Shown here in pieces: positions 54,716-63,899 of a stretch of 64,000 bases of DNA (position 1 is its first letter; the number at the start of each line of letters is the position of its first letter). The position numbers and the translations under genes were made by a program. The notes below the pieces were generated by a model. The model was not told the DNA's origin, searched no databases, and saw nothing but the letters and a program-made list of their open reading frames with translations. This DNA comes from Microcoleus sp. FACHB-61. GTDB lineage: Bacteria; Cyanobacteriota; Cyanobacteriia; Cyanobacteriales; Microcoleaceae. The DNA lies in assembly GCA_014695295.1 (NCBI GenBank), contig JACJNY010000041.1:1-64000 (forward strand), read 5' to 3'.

Positions 54716-55147
54716 ATGGAAGACAAAAAAATTCATATCCTCTTGGTAGAAGATGATGAGGTTGATGTGATGAACGTCCGGCGAGCGTTCAAAAAAAATA
54801 ACATCGTTAACCCCCTCTACATGGCTGCCAACGGATTAGAAGCTCTGTCTATATTGCGCGGAGAAGGGAAAATCGAGCCTGCAATGCCTCAAGTGCGCCG
54901 GTTAATTCTGCTGGACTTGAATATGCCGAGAATGAACGGGATCGAATTTTTGCGAGAATTGAGACAGGATGAATGTTTGAGGTCGATTCCGGTGATCGTC
55001 CTCACAACTTCAAATGAAGATAGAGATAAAGTAGAAGCTTATAATTTGAATGTAGCGGGCTATATTCTTAAACCTGTCACTTTTTCTAACTTCGTGGAAG
55101 TTATGGCTACGCTCAACAGATACTGGATGCTGAGCGAAATTCCCTAA
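54716..55147 (+). CDS. response regulator, Rcp1-like single receiver domain
   Basis: A 143-residue stand-alone receiver. ILLVEDDEVDVMNVRRAFKKNNI holds the acidic pocket, D67 in LILLDLNMPRMNG is the phosphoacceptor, VLTTSNEDRDK the conserved Thr and YILKPVTFSNF the Lys. The pattern HILLVEDDEVD plus the long alpha4-beta5 region (NLNVAGYILKPV) is that of Rcp1, the partner of cyanobacterial phytochrome Cph1. No output domain. It precedes a hybrid kinase by 121 bases on the same strand, which may phosphorylate it or compete with it. Confidence 0.9.
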   Translation: MEDKKIHILLVEDDEVDVMNVRRAFKKNNIVNPLYMAANGLEALSILRGEGKIEPAMPQVRRLILLDLNMPRMNGIEFLRELRQDECLRSIPVIVLTTSNEDRDKVEAYNLNVAGYILKPVTFSNFVEVMATLNRYWMLSEIP

Positions 55148-55268
55148 ATTACATAAAATTTAACATAAAAAGTTTCAAGGTGGCTTTAGTGATTTTTCAG
55201 CAGTGCATTTATTTTAATTACTTTTTGTAAGCTGCAGCTTTTTCGGAGTAATCCACAATTCGGTTGTT

Positions 55269-58200
55269 ATGGACAAACTTATCAAAATTCTGATTGTTGA
55301 TGACGATGCAGTCGATCGGATGGCGGTCAAACGCTCGCTGAAGTCGGCTGGCGTTTCGGCAGAAGTTACTGAAGCAGAAGATTGCGCCGAGGCTCTGGCC
55401 AAACTCTCGGTCAGCAAAAATTCTACCCAGGTGGCTGCAAAACTTTCCCAACAAAATAAATTTCAACATTTAAGCGAGGTTGAAGAGACAGAAAAGGAAC
55501 TGCTATTAAATCAGATATTGGAGTGCAAATTTGACTGCGTATTCCTCGACTACGGATTGCCGGACGGAGACGGACTGAGTTTGGTACAAAATCTACGGGA
55601 AGCTGGTCTGAAAGTTCCCTTAATTGTGCTCACAGGTCAAGGCGACGAACAAATTGCTGTGGAATTGATGAAGGCTGGAGCTTCTGATTATATCGCTAAA
55701 AGCAAGCTTTCTCCCGATAGTTTGTCCCGCAGCTTGTACAATGCCATGCGCGTTTACAGCGCCGAATCTAAGGCATTTGATACCAGCCAGAAACTTAAGG
55801 AAAGTGAGGAACGGTACAGGTTAGTTTTAGAGGGAGTGAACGACGGAATTTGGGATTGGGATTTAAGTAAAAATGAGGTTTATTGGAACGATCGCCTTTT
55901 GGAAATTATCGGTTTGTCCCGAGATCAATTTGGCAGGACTATGGAAGATCTCTACAACCGCCTGCACCCCGAGGACAAGGACGGTATCGTCCGGGCGATC
56001 GCCGCTCACTTGGAACAAGAAATAGACTATAATGTAGAATTTCGCCTGCTGCACTCTTCCGGTTTTTACCGCTACTGCACTTCTCAGGGAAAAGCTCAGC
56101 GGAATTATCATGGAAAACCGCTGCGGATGGCTGGTATGATTAGCGACATTACTGAGCGGAAACAGGCGGAAGATGCTCTGGAAAGGGAACGGCAGCAACT
56201 GAGACAAATTATTACTTGCGTGCCTGTAGCAATGGCGATGTTCGATACACAAATGCGCTATATGGCTCACTCTAAAAAATGGGTGAGTCAATTTAATTTG
56301 CACTTGCCGTCTCTGAATAATCTCAGCCATTACGAATTGTTTCCAGATACGCCGAATCGCTGGAAAGTAATGTACCAAGAAGTGCTCAAAGGTCAGGTAG
56401 TTTCTGTGAGCGAAGATGCCTGGGAACGAGCAGACGGATCTGTTCTGTACCTGCGGTGGGCTGCTCACCCTTGGTACGATCCCGACGAAAAAGTCGGGGG
56501 AATTGTGATGGTTGCCGACAAGATTAATGAGTTGGTGGAAGCGCGGGAAACTGCCTTAGAAGCCAGCCGGGTGAAGTCGCAATTCTTGGCGAACATGAGT
56601 CACGAAATTCGCACTCCGATGAATGGGGTTTTGGCAATGGCTCAATTGCTGCTGCGCGCTACTCTGGAACCGAAACAGCGAGAGTGCGCTCAGACTATTT
56701 ACCGCAGTGCTGAACATTTGCTGAACGTTATTAATGATATCCTCGATTTCTCTAAGATTGAAGCTGGAGAAATGCGGCTGGAAAAGGCAGATTTTGATTT
56801 GGATAGCTGCGTTGAATCGGTAATAGAAATGATAGCGCATTTGGCAGAGGAAAAAGGTATTGAGTTGAATATTTTAGTTGACAGTGCTGTGCCGAGAAAG
56901 TTGGTGGGCGACTCGGGCAGATTGAAGCAAATTTTGCTGAATTTGACGGGGAATGCAATAAAATTTACCGATCGCGGTCAAGTTCTAGTTCACGTAAGTG
57001 TGAAACAGAGCAGCCGACTGGCAGACGGTAGACAAGGGGCAAGATTGCTATTTTCGGTGCGGGATACTGGCATTGGAATTTCTGCAGAAGGGCAAACAAA
57101 GCTGTTTCAATCTTTTTCTCAGGTAGACGATTCTCCTACTAGACCTTACGGCGGGACGGGTTTGGGTTTGGCTATTTGCAAGCAGTTAGTGGAGATGATG
57201 GGAGGCGAAATAGGAGTTCGCAGTTTGCTAGGCAGCGGTTCGACTTTTTGGTTTGCTGTACCTTTGGAAAAACAGTTGCAAGTTGAGCCTCATGAGCCAG
57301 AACTTGCGGGCAAGAAGCTGTTAGTAGTCTCTGGAAGCGCTTTGAGGAGGGCAGCGGTGCGATCGCTCGCTCAAAGTTGGGGTGCGCGCTGCGACGAGGC
57401 AGAAACTGCTGCTGAGGCTTGGAGTTGGTTGAAAAATGCCCAGGGCAGAATTTCTCAGCATTCGGGGGAGGGGGAAAAAAGCTGGGATGTGGTGCTTGTG
57501 GACTTGCAAATGCCGGAATTTGATGCGGAGGAATTTGCTAGAAAAGTGCGATCGACCTCGACAGTTGGCTCGTTAATCGCCATGACTGCTTTGCGGGAAC
57601 AGCCAAAAGCTGAAGCGCTTTGCAGTCGGGGTTTTAGCGGGTATTTGATCGAGCCTGTGCGGCCTAGCCGCCTGCTTGAGGCTGTGCTGGCGCCTGTTAA
57701 GGGAACGGGAGAGTTTGGGAGGTTGGATGCTGCTAATACTTCCAACTTGCCAGCAGTTAATTCTCAATATGTTACTCCCAAATCGCCGTCATCGCTGAGA
57801 ATTTTGCTGGCGGAAGACCACCCGATCAATCAACAAGTTCTTGTCGAACAGTTGGCAGTTTTAGGCTATCAGGCTGACTGCGTGGTCAACGGTCAAGAAG
57901 CGCTGGATTTGCTGGCCAAAAAAAGCTATGATTTAGTGCTGATGGACTGTCAAATGCCGGTACTTGACGGTTACAAAACGGCGCAAAAGTTGAGGGAAAT
58001 CGAAGGAAGCGATCGGCATACTTTTGTGATGGCTTTAACTGCTCATGCTATGCCGGGGGAACGAGAAAAGTGTCTGGCGGCGGGGATGGACGATTATCTC
58101 AGCAAACCTGTAGATTTAGATGCTTTGGCGGCGGCGCTGAAAAAGTATGAAGCCCGAAATGTTCAGTTTGAAAATAATTATGGAGTTAAAAGTATTAATT

Positions 58201-58685
58201 CGGAAAAAAACTCTCAATTAGCAACAAATTATACAGAAGTTTTGGAAAAAGCGCAGGTTGGGGCTGTGCCGGCACCAAGGGCGATCGCACTTCAAACTTG
58301 GGAACATAAAGACTGCGACGGACTGTTCGACAAGAGCAGATTGGAGCAACTCGGACGAGTTAATATTAAATTGCCAGAGCGACTTTTGCAAGCTTTTGTG
58401 GCAGACGCGCAAGCTGATTTGGCTGCTGCCAAAAGAGCCGTAGAAGGTAAAGATTGGCAAGCTGTGGAATATCAAGCACACCGTCTCAAGGGAACTTCTG
58501 CTAATGTGGGAGTTGCTCTGATGTCGGATTTAGCCACACAATTGGAGCATCAAGCGCGAGGCTGTAAATGTGAACCAACAGGGGTGGAATTGTCAAATAT
58601 TGAGAGGATTGAGAACATATTACTGAGTTTATCCAGTCATTTAGCCAGGGTTCAAGAATTTGTGGAAACTCGAATGTTTTGTTAA
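55269..58685 (+). CDS. hybrid sensor histidine kinase (REC-PAS-PAS-HisKA-HATPase-REC-REC-HPt)
   Basis: A 1138-residue cytosolic phosphorelay protein. The N-terminal receiver (~1-165; D94 in [12 protein letters not shown]) has an extra loop of about 40 residues before the acceptor. Two PAS domains follow (~180-300 and ~310-425), then HisKA with H445 in [12 protein letters not shown], HATPase ([19 protein letters not shown]), a degenerate receiver (~680-800, D745 in [13 protein letters not shown] but poor start), a full receiver (~835-960, D893 in [11 protein letters not shown]) and an HPt domain with H1071 in [12 protein letters not shown]. All steps of a His-Asp-His-Asp relay are in one chain. 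The signal is unknown; the Rcp1-like gene just upstream is a possible final acceptor. Confidence 0.92.
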   Translation: MDKLIKILIVDDDAVDRMAVKRSLKSAGVSAEVTEAEDCAEALAKLSVSKNSTQVAAKLSQQNKFQHLSEVEETEKELLLNQILECKFDCVFLDYGLPDGDGLSLVQNLREAGLKVPLIVLTGQGDEQIAVELMKAGASDYIAKSKLSPDSLSRSLYNAMRVYSAESKAFDTSQKLKESEERYRLVLEGVNDGIWDWDLSKNEVYWNDRLLEIIGLSRDQFGRTMEDLYNRLHPEDKDGIVRAIAAHLEQEIDYNVEFRLLHSSGFYRYCTSQGKAQRNYHGKPLRMAGMISDITERKQAEDALERERQQLRQIITCVPVAMAMFDTQMRYMAHSKKWVSQFNLHLPSLNNLSHYELFPDTPNRWKVMYQEVLKGQVVSVSEDAWERADGSVLYLRWAAHPWYDPDEKVGGIVMVADKINELVEARETALEASRVKSQFLANMSHEIRTPMNGVLAMAQLLLRATLEPKQRECAQTIYRSAEHLLNVINDILDFSKIEAGEMRLEKADFDLDSCVESVIEMIAHLAEEKGIELNILVDSAVPRKLVGDSGRLKQILLNLTGNAIKFTDRGQVLVHVSVKQSSRLADGRQGARLLFSVRDTGIGISAEGQTKLFQSFSQVDDSPTRPYGGTGLGLAICKQLVEMMGGEIGVRSLLGSGSTFWFAVPLEKQLQVEPHEPELAGKKLLVVSGSALRRAAVRSLAQSWGARCDEAETAAEAWSWLKNAQGRISQHSGEGEKSWDVVLVDLQMPEFDAEEFARKVRSTSTVGSLIAMTALREQPKAEALCSRGFSGYLIEPVRPSRLLEAVLAPVKGTGEFGRLDAANTSNLPAVNSQYVTPKSPSSLRILLAEDHPINQQVLVEQLAVLGYQADCVVNGQEALDLLAKKSYDLVLMDCQMPVLDGYKTAQKLREIEGSDRHTFVMALTAHAMPGEREKCLAAGMDDYLSKPVDLDALAAALKKYEARNVQFENNYGVKSINSEKNSQLATNYTEVLEKAQVGAVPAPRAIALQTWEHKDCDGLFDKSRLEQLGRVNIKLPERLLQAFVADAQADLAAAKRAVEGKDWQAVEYQAHRLKGTSANVGVALMSDLATQLEHQARGCKCEPTGVELSNIERIENILLSLSSHLARVQEFVETRMFC

Positions 58686-58900
58686 TATCTTACTTGCTCG
58701 TAGCCGCTCGTAGCCGGCGATTGAAATCGCCACGACACAAAAGAAGTTCCTTTCTAAGAGCCTAAGAAATAAAGCGGTACGGTGCGCAGTGCGCGCCCTA
58801 CATATAGAAGTAAGTTCTAGGTAAGTCCTGTTTCTTTCTTTCTTCACTCTGTGTCAAGAGCGTTCTCTGCGGTTAATTAAAAAAAATAATTAATTTAGCT

Positions 58901-61210
58901 ATGAATTACGATACCAGTACAAACACTATTTTAGAGAGCAATTCTTTACAAAATAATGGAGAACTGCTAACGCCTTTGATGATTTTTGCTAGAGAAGTTT
59001 TATTGTATGAAAACGCAGCTATTGCTGAGCAAAATTCTGTAAATGCTGTGCCGTACTCACCCGACGAAATCAATAATTTTTGTGTTGACAATCTGGTGGC
59101 CAAAGTTGCTCGCTGCTGTCGGGAAAGCAAGGTGGGGAAAAAATTACCGACGGCTTTTTACGTTCACGTTTCGGCTTTGCAGACACTCAACCCTGTCCTC
59201 GGAATCTACGAAAATTCTGCCAGACGCACTCTCGAAAATATTGATGAAGCAACTTTAGTTAAATTTTTGCTCCATCAACCTAAAATATCTTATCTTTTTT
59301 ACCCTGATTTCGATACAGATGCTCATCCTGCTTTGCAAACCAGCATCCAGATTAATCTAGCAACAGGGGAAGTTAAATATTTCGATTACAGCAACAGCGA
59401 AAATCCCCCTGTTTTGCACCGTAAGGAAACGTTTGTAGCTGCGGATTATCCCAATTACGAAAAGTTTGCGATGCTGACTCGCTGCGAGGAAAAGTGGGGG
59501 CTGCTTGACAATACTAGCGTTATCGGCACTCGCGAGGGTTGGCTCAAATATTTGGGATATTGCGGTGTAGAAATCCAAGATCATACTGTTGTCGAGCGTT
59601 TGAAACAGGAGAATAGTGAGCTATCAATTCCTAAGATCGAGCGGCACAAAGCTGCAATGGTACGCAACTCGCTTTCTAAACCTCTGCGTCTGGTTTTAGA
59701 AGCTGATTTAGCGAGGGACGAGGCGACTTTTTTTGATTACGGTTGCGGTTACGGCGGGGATGTTAAATATATTGCACAAGAGGGTTATGCTATTTCTGGT
59801 TGGGACCCATACTATCAGCCGGATACTCCGCGAATTTGTGCTGATATTGTGAATATTGGTTATGTGATTAATGTCATTGAATCTTTGGCGGAACGCCGAG
59901 AAGCTTTGCTGAATGCTTGGGGATTGACTAAAAAATTATTAGTGGTAGCGGCTCAAGTTTTGATTGACGATCGCCAACAAGGCCAAATTGCTTACGGGGA
60001 TGGGGTGATTACTTCTCGGAATACTTTTCAGAAGTATTACGAACAGGAAGAGTTGAAGATTTATATCGACCAAGTTTTGAGTGTTGATGCAATTCCTGTT
60101 GCTTTGGGGATTTATTTTGTGTTTCGGGATGCTACGGAGGGTGAAGGTTTTCGTGCTTCTCGGTTTCGATCGCACTTATCGACTCCCCGAGTGCGATCGC
60201 AAGTTAAGCGGTTTGAGGATTATGCGGAAATGTTGGCTCCTTTGATGGCTTTTGTGAGCGATCGGGGCCGGCTTCCGGTTAAAGGCGAACTAGCGGAAGA
60301 ATCGGCGATTAAGGAGGAATTTCACAGTTTTAATCGCGCTTGGAGGGTGATTTTGCAAGCAACGGATGCGGATGATTGGGAGACAATCGCCGACAAGCGC
60401 CGCCAAGATTTGCTAGTATATCTCGCTCTCAACGGTTTGGGCGATCGGCCTTCGATGCGCCGACTCCCGGCTCAAATCCGCAACGACATCAAAGGTTTGT
60501 TTGACAATTATCAAAAAGCTTGCACTTTGGCAGATTTAATGCTATATAGTTTGGGAAAACCTGATATTGTGGCTGACTGTTGCGAAGATAGTGCGATCGG
60601 CTACAAACAGCCCGGTACTCTTTCAGTTCACGTCTCTGCATTAGAAGAACTAGACCCTTTGCTCAGGCTCTACGAAGGCTGCGCCAACCGCACAATTGGC
60701 AGACTTGACGGCGCGACAATTATCAAATTTTACGCTCGCAAACCTCAAATTTCCTATTTATTTTATCCCGATTTTGACACTAACCCGCATCCAGCCCTTC
60801 ACACTTCTATGCACATAGATTTGCGCGATCTTTCTGTGAGCTATCAAGACTATTCTGATGTGTATAATCCACCAATTTTAGTAAGAAAAGAAGCTTTTGT
60901 TACTGCTAGTTATCCCCATTATGACAAGTTTGCGAAACTCACCCGCCAAGAAGAAAAGTTAGGTATTCTCGATCGTGGCGTAGTTAAGAAACATCGGGAA
61001 TGGATGAAGTGTTTGGAGGAAAATTGCGTTAAAATTAAGGATCATAAGTTGTTTTGGCGATCGAATGCTGACCCCGAAAAGTTGAAAATGCTGCAAAAAG
61101 CTGCGTCGGAACGTCAGCAGAAAAAGATTGAGTTTAATGCAGGAAAGATTGAACGAACCGCAGAGGACACAGAGAGCACAGAGGATGGGAAAGAAGAGGG
61201 AAAGGAATAG
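58901..61210 (+). CDS. DNA phosphorothioation-associated putative methyltransferase, with duplicated flank
   Basis: A 769-residue protein. Residues ~244-440 form an S-adenosylmethionine-binding domain (IERHKAAMVRNSLSKPLRL, then FFDYGCGYGGD, residues 276-286, and ISGWDP), the core of the family annotated as putative methyltransferases associated with Dnd DNA phosphorothioation. The usual C-terminal domain is present (residues ~573-712: HVSALEELDPLLRLYEG, ISYLFYPDFDT). A second copy of that domain lies before the methyltransferase (residues 85-228), about 60% identical by hand alignment. The final ~25 residues (IERTAEDTESTED...) are encoded by an intergenic repeat. No dndBCDE genes are in the window. 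Function is unproven. Confidence 0.8.
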   Translation: MNYDTSTNTILESNSLQNNGELLTPLMIFAREVLLYENAAIAEQNSVNAVPYSPDEINNFCVDNLVAKVARCCRESKVGKKLPTAFYVHVSALQTLNPVLGIYENSARRTLENIDEATLVKFLLHQPKISYLFYPDFDTDAHPALQTSIQINLATGEVKYFDYSNSENPPVLHRKETFVAADYPNYEKFAMLTRCEEKWGLLDNTSVIGTREGWLKYLGYCGVEIQDHTVVERLKQENSELSIPKIERHKAAMVRNSLSKPLRLVLEADLARDEATFFDYGCGYGGDVKYIAQEGYAISGWDPYYQPDTPRICADIVNIGYVINVIESLAERREALLNAWGLTKKLLVVAAQVLIDDRQQGQIAYGDGVITSRNTFQKYYEQEELKIYIDQVLSVDAIPVALGIYFVFRDATEGEGFRASRFRSHLSTPRVRSQVKRFEDYAEMLAPLMAFVSDRGRLPVKGELAEESAIKEEFHSFNRAWRVILQATDADDWETIADKRRQDLLVYLALNGLGDRPSMRRLPAQIRNDIKGLFDNYQKACTLADLMLYSLGKPDIVADCCEDSAIGYKQPGTLSVHVSALEELDPLLRLYEGCANRTIGRLDGATIIKFYARKPQISYLFYPDFDTNPHPALHTSMHIDLRDLSVSYQDYSDVYNPPILVRKEAFVTASYPHYDKFAKLTRQEEKLGILDRGVVKKHREWMKCLEENCVKIKDHKLFWRSNADPEKLKMLQKAASERQQKKIEFNAGKIERTAEDTESTEDGKEEGKE

Positions 61211-61212
61211 TT

Positions 61213-61266
61213 ATGGAAGCAGATTATGATTTTAGTCAGGGTAAGCGAGGGGCGATAGCATTTTAA
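61213..61266 (+). pseudogene. truncated antitoxin N-terminus
   Basis: A 17-codon frame MEADYDFSQGKRGAIAF ends at TAA 61264. EYDFSxGKRGA is the conserved beginning of a CopG/BrnA-type antitoxin family common in cyanobacteria, normally 70-90 residues. The frame stops right after the conserved start and the expected DNA-binding strand is missing, so it is a remnant. It lies two bases after the methyltransferase stop and 66 bases before a BrnT toxin gene. Confidence 0.6.
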
Positions 61267-61332
61267 TTGTGCTATGTGGTCAAATATTGGTACTTTTGTT
61301 CTAAACTTGGCTCATGTGCTAGATTTAAGTTC

Positions 61333-61620
61333 ATGAAGTTTGAGTGGGACGAGCGTAAAAATCAAAGCAACCTTGCAAAGCATGGGTTTGACTTCGCTGA
61401 TGCTTTTCGTATCTTCAACCTACCGATGGTTGTAGAATTAGATGAGCGAGAGGATTATGGTGAAGATCGATGTATCGGTATTGGTTTACTTGATGGACGA
61501 GTTGTAGTTGTTGTCTACACGGAACCTGATCGGGAAACAGTTCGCATTATTTCATTACGAAAGTCACTGTCTTATGAACGCAGACGCTATGAACAATACC
61601 TCACAAACCGACTGGGCTAG
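61333..61620 (+). CDS. brnT: BrnT family toxin
   Basis: A 95-residue RelE-fold ribonuclease toxin (DUF497). MKFEWDERKNQSNLAKHGFDFADAFRIF is the family start, RCIGIGLLDGRVVVVVYTEP the central sheet and VRIISLRKSLSYERRRYEQYL the C-terminus, where the usual SARxAxxxER reads SLRKSLSYER. It blocks translation when free of its antitoxin. The frame is open further upstream to 61267, but family length fits ATG 61333. The antitoxin frame overlaps its 3' end, the normal toxin-first order for brnTA. Confidence 0.9.
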   Translation: MKFEWDERKNQSNLAKHGFDFADAFRIFNLPMVVELDEREDYGEDRCIGIGLLDGRVVVVVYTEPDRETVRIISLRKSLSYERRRYEQYLTNRLG

Positions 61621-61867
61621 AATCGACGCAATGAGCGATGAAGATATCGATACTTCCGATAGTCCACCACTATCGGAGGAGTTCTTTACTAGAGCGCAAT
61701 TACGAATGCCTCAGTCGGCTATTACTATGCCAGTTCAAGTCGATCCTGAAACATTTGCTTGGTTTCAGGCACAAGGAGAAACTGCCCAACAACAAATGTC
61801 TGTAGCACTTAGGATTTATGCAGATGCACACAAAACCTATCCTGCATTCGTAGCAAAGCCAGCATAA
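61574..61867 (+). CDS. brnA: BrnA family antitoxin
   Basis: A 97-residue antitoxin with acidic N-terminus (WARIDAMSDEDIDTSDSPPLSEEFF) that wraps the toxin and a C-terminal ribbon-helix-helix DNA-binding part (AITMPVQVDPETFAWFQAQGETAQQQMSVALRIYADAHK). The complex normally represses its own promoter. I start it at ATG 61574; ATG 61589 (MNNTSQTDW) is equally possible. It overlaps brnT by 47 or 32 bases, so translation is coupled. Confidence 0.88.
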   Translation: MNADAMNNTSQTDWARIDAMSDEDIDTSDSPPLSEEFFTRAQLRMPQSAITMPVQVDPETFAWFQAQGETAQQQMSVALRIYADAHKTYPAFVAKPA

Positions 61868-61961
61868 CGACAGCTATAATTATGGTTGGCTTTCATTACC
61901 TTCCGACAAAGCATTAGGCTTCTTGCTACAATGTTTTGATACAGTTCAAGTCAGGTAGAAT

Positions 61962-62336
61962 ATGTCCCTAATGAGCGCCCCAGCAAAATTCCAAGCAACC
62001 TCTCCTCCTTTCCGTTGGGATGAAGCGGGAGGTATCCGTATAGGTTCGAGTCGAGTCACCCTAGATAGCATACTTGCTTCATACCACAATGGCTCCACTC
62101 CCGAAGAAATCGCTATTCAGTATTCAGTTGTTCGCTTAGAAGACATATACAGTACCATTGCTTACTATCTAAACCATCGTCAGGAAATTGACAGTTATTT
62201 GGAACAGCGCAGCCAACAATCTCAGCAACTGAGACAAGAACTTTCTCGACAACACAACTTAGTTGATCTGAGACAACGTTTGCTTACTCGTTATCAGTCA
62301 AAAGGGGAGTCGATACCAAGTGCGCCTTCTAACTGA
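61962..62336 (+). CDS. DUF433 domain protein, putative antitoxin
   Basis: A 124-residue protein whose N-terminal 70 residues (PPFRWDEAGGIRIGSSRVTLDSILASYHNGSTPEEIAIQYSVVRLEDIYSTIAYYLNH) form a DUF433 helix-turn-helix-like domain. The rest is a coiled, Gln-rich tail (EQRSQQSQQLRQELSRQ). In cyanobacteria such proteins are paired with DUF5615 PIN-like proteins; the partner here starts inside this gene (17-base overlap), supporting a toxin-antitoxin-type unit. Function is inferred from family and context. Confidence 0.82.
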   Translation: MSLMSAPAKFQATSPPFRWDEAGGIRIGSSRVTLDSILASYHNGSTPEEIAIQYSVVRLEDIYSTIAYYLNHRQEIDSYLEQRSQQSQQLRQELSRQHNLVDLRQRLLTRYQSKGESIPSAPSN

Positions 62337-62670
62337 TGAAAATTTTAATGGAGCCATATTGCGTGGGCTGGTGAGACGTTTGCCTGAATTAGATATTGTT
62401 CGTGTCCAAGATGTAGGGCTGATTCACACTGACGATCCAGATATTTTAGAATGGGCCGCTAATGAAGGACGCATCTTACTTACCCATGATGTGGCCACTA
62501 TTACGATGTATGCCTACGAGCGAGTCAATCAAGGACTACCTATGCTTGGAGTTATTGAGGTTATTGCAACAGCACCCATTGGTAAGATCATTGATGATTT
62601 AGAACTATTTATTTGTTGCAGTCAGCCTGATGAATATGAAGGTCGAATTCTTTTCATCCCTTTCCCTTGA
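62320..62670 (+). CDS. DUF5615 PIN-like protein, putative toxin
   Basis: A 116-residue PIN-domain-like protein. MRLLTDENFNGAILRGLVRRLPELDIVRVQDVGL gives the first acidic residues (DEN), DDPDILEWAANEGRILLTHDVATI the remaining acidic and His positions. The fold suggests a metal-dependent ribonuclease, as in VapC, though activity of this family is not firmly shown. The start is GTG at 62320, overlapping the DUF433 gene by 17 bases. No frame damage is seen. Confidence 0.85.
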   Translation: MRLLTDENFNGAILRGLVRRLPELDIVRVQDVGLIHTDDPDILEWAANEGRILLTHDVATITMYAYERVNQGLPMLGVIEVIATAPIGKIIDDLELFICCSQPDEYEGRILFIPFP

Positions 62671-62739
62671 TATACTTAACCTGCTTATGATGTATATTAA
62701 TATTAGAAGTACCTCTAACAATCAACTGCGGAGTGGTAA

Positions 62740-63513
62740 ATGAGTCAAAATATTTATCGATTTCAGGGTGATGACCCGGATATAAATCTTGCTAGCAAGA
62801 AGGCACGCGAATCATTTAAATATTTTTGGCGTGAGTTGTCATGGGAAAGGCGGCGGATAATTCCTGGGCTGGATATAAGTGCAGTAAAACTTGGATTTCC
62901 GACGGGAAAGGTGACGGATTCTGCACCATCAGTTGAACATATGTGGGTGGAGAATGTTAATTTTGATGGTCTGAAAGTTAGTGGAGATTTATTAAACGAT
63001 CCGAGATGGATAGATGGAATTGGATCGGGCGACCAGATTGTGATGGGCTTCAACGATATCAATGATTGGATATATTCTATTGATGGGATGGTTTATGGTG
63101 CGTATACTGTTAATGCAATACGGCTTACAATGAATAGCGATCGAAGGCGTGTGCATGATGATGCTTGGGGTTTGGAATTCGGCGATCCGAGAGAAATCCG
63201 AATTGTTCCCGATAGCTATTTAAATCAAGAATCAAGAAATAAGGATGAATATGAAATCGGCGAGCATCCAATGAGTGAGAATATGGCTGCAAAAATTGAT
63301 TCTGCATTAAGTGAAAATCCTACCATTGTAAATCAAATTGATGAAAATGGCTGGACTATGCTGCAATGTGAGGCATTGGCTGGCAACTTAACTCCTGTTA
63401 AATTATTATTAAAGTATGGCGCTGATAAAATGATTAAGAATCCTGATGGGTTGACGGCGATTGACTTGGCGGAAGTGATGAAATGGAATAAAATTACTGA
63501 TTTTCTAAGATAA
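62740..63513 (+). CDS. DUF2314-like protein with C-terminal ankyrin repeats
   Basis: A 257-residue protein. Residues ~18-150 (ESFKYFWRELSWERRRIIPGLDISAVKLGF, VEHMWVENVNFDGLKVSGDLLNDP, GDQIVMGFNDINDWIYS) match the DUF2314 fold, often found in bacterial immunity-like or regulatory small proteins. Residues ~180-257 contain about two ankyrin units (NQIDENGWTMLQCEALAGNLTPVKLLLKYGAD, NPDGLTAIDLAEVMKWNKI). No catalytic motif. Composition is slightly more AT-rich than neighbours. It separates the DUF5615 gene from a broken BrnT remnant, which suggests that it came in by insertion. A possible polymorphic-toxin immunity role is speculation. Confidence 0.7.
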   Translation: MSQNIYRFQGDDPDINLASKKARESFKYFWRELSWERRRIIPGLDISAVKLGFPTGKVTDSAPSVEHMWVENVNFDGLKVSGDLLNDPRWIDGIGSGDQIVMGFNDINDWIYSIDGMVYGAYTVNAIRLTMNSDRRRVHDDAWGLEFGDPREIRIVPDSYLNQESRNKDEYEIGEHPMSENMAAKIDSALSENPTIVNQIDENGWTMLQCEALAGNLTPVKLLLKYGADKMIKNPDGLTAIDLAEVMKWNKITDFLR

Positions 63514-63532
63514 TCGGTGGGGCTTATAATAG

Positions 63533-63616
63533 GGAATTGTTTACCGGGTACAAGAGCCGCAACTTATTTCAGCACGTAAAGCAACTCGTCAGGAGAGGGC
63601 AGAGTATGAAGGTTGA
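63533..63616 (+). pseudogene. BrnT toxin, C-terminal remnant
   Basis: The frame from 63533 reads GIVYRVQEPQLISARKATRQERAEYEG and stops at TGA 63614-63616. ISARKATRQERxxYEEG is the conserved C-terminus of BrnT toxins; the first about 65 residues are missing and a TAG lies just before the fragment. Its end overlaps the start of the antitoxin gene, the normal brnTA arrangement, so the toxin has lost its front part while its antitoxin survives. Confidence 0.75.
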
Positions 63617-63899
63617 AGCATTAAAACAGCGATTAAACCGCAACCGTCCAATGACTAGCGTGACGATTCGTATGCCCGAAGATGTTGTGGAATATCTAAA
63701 GAAAGTTGCACCCTTGTTGGGTTTTTCGGGTTATCAGCCATTAATTCGTGCTTATATCGGTCAAGGTTTGCGCGTTGATTTAGAACGATTTGAGAGCGAG
63801 ACAGTAACAGCCTTAGTAGCAAGTTTGAAGCGCCGAGGTGTCAGCGATGCAGTGATTGATGAGGCATTAAAGGAAGTCGTTCATGCTAAATCATGTTAA
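63606..63899 (+). CDS. CopG/BrnA-like antitoxin (orphan)
   Basis: A 97-residue protein starting MKVEALKQRLNRNRPM at ATG 63606, with AGGAGAGGG 6-15 bases upstream. The middle is a ribbon-helix-helix-like DNA-binding unit (TSVTIRMPEDVVEYLKKVAPLLGFSGYQPLIRAYIGQGLR) and the rest is a helical tail. Its toxin partner immediately upstream is a fragment, so it may act only as a DNA-binding repressor or against a toxin elsewhere. A longer frame from 63537 is an artefact of the toxin remnant. Confidence 0.8.
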   Translation: MKVEALKQRLNRNRPMTSVTIRMPEDVVEYLKKVAPLLGFSGYQPLIRAYIGQGLRVDLERFESETVTALVASLKRRGVSDAVIDEALKEVVHAKSC

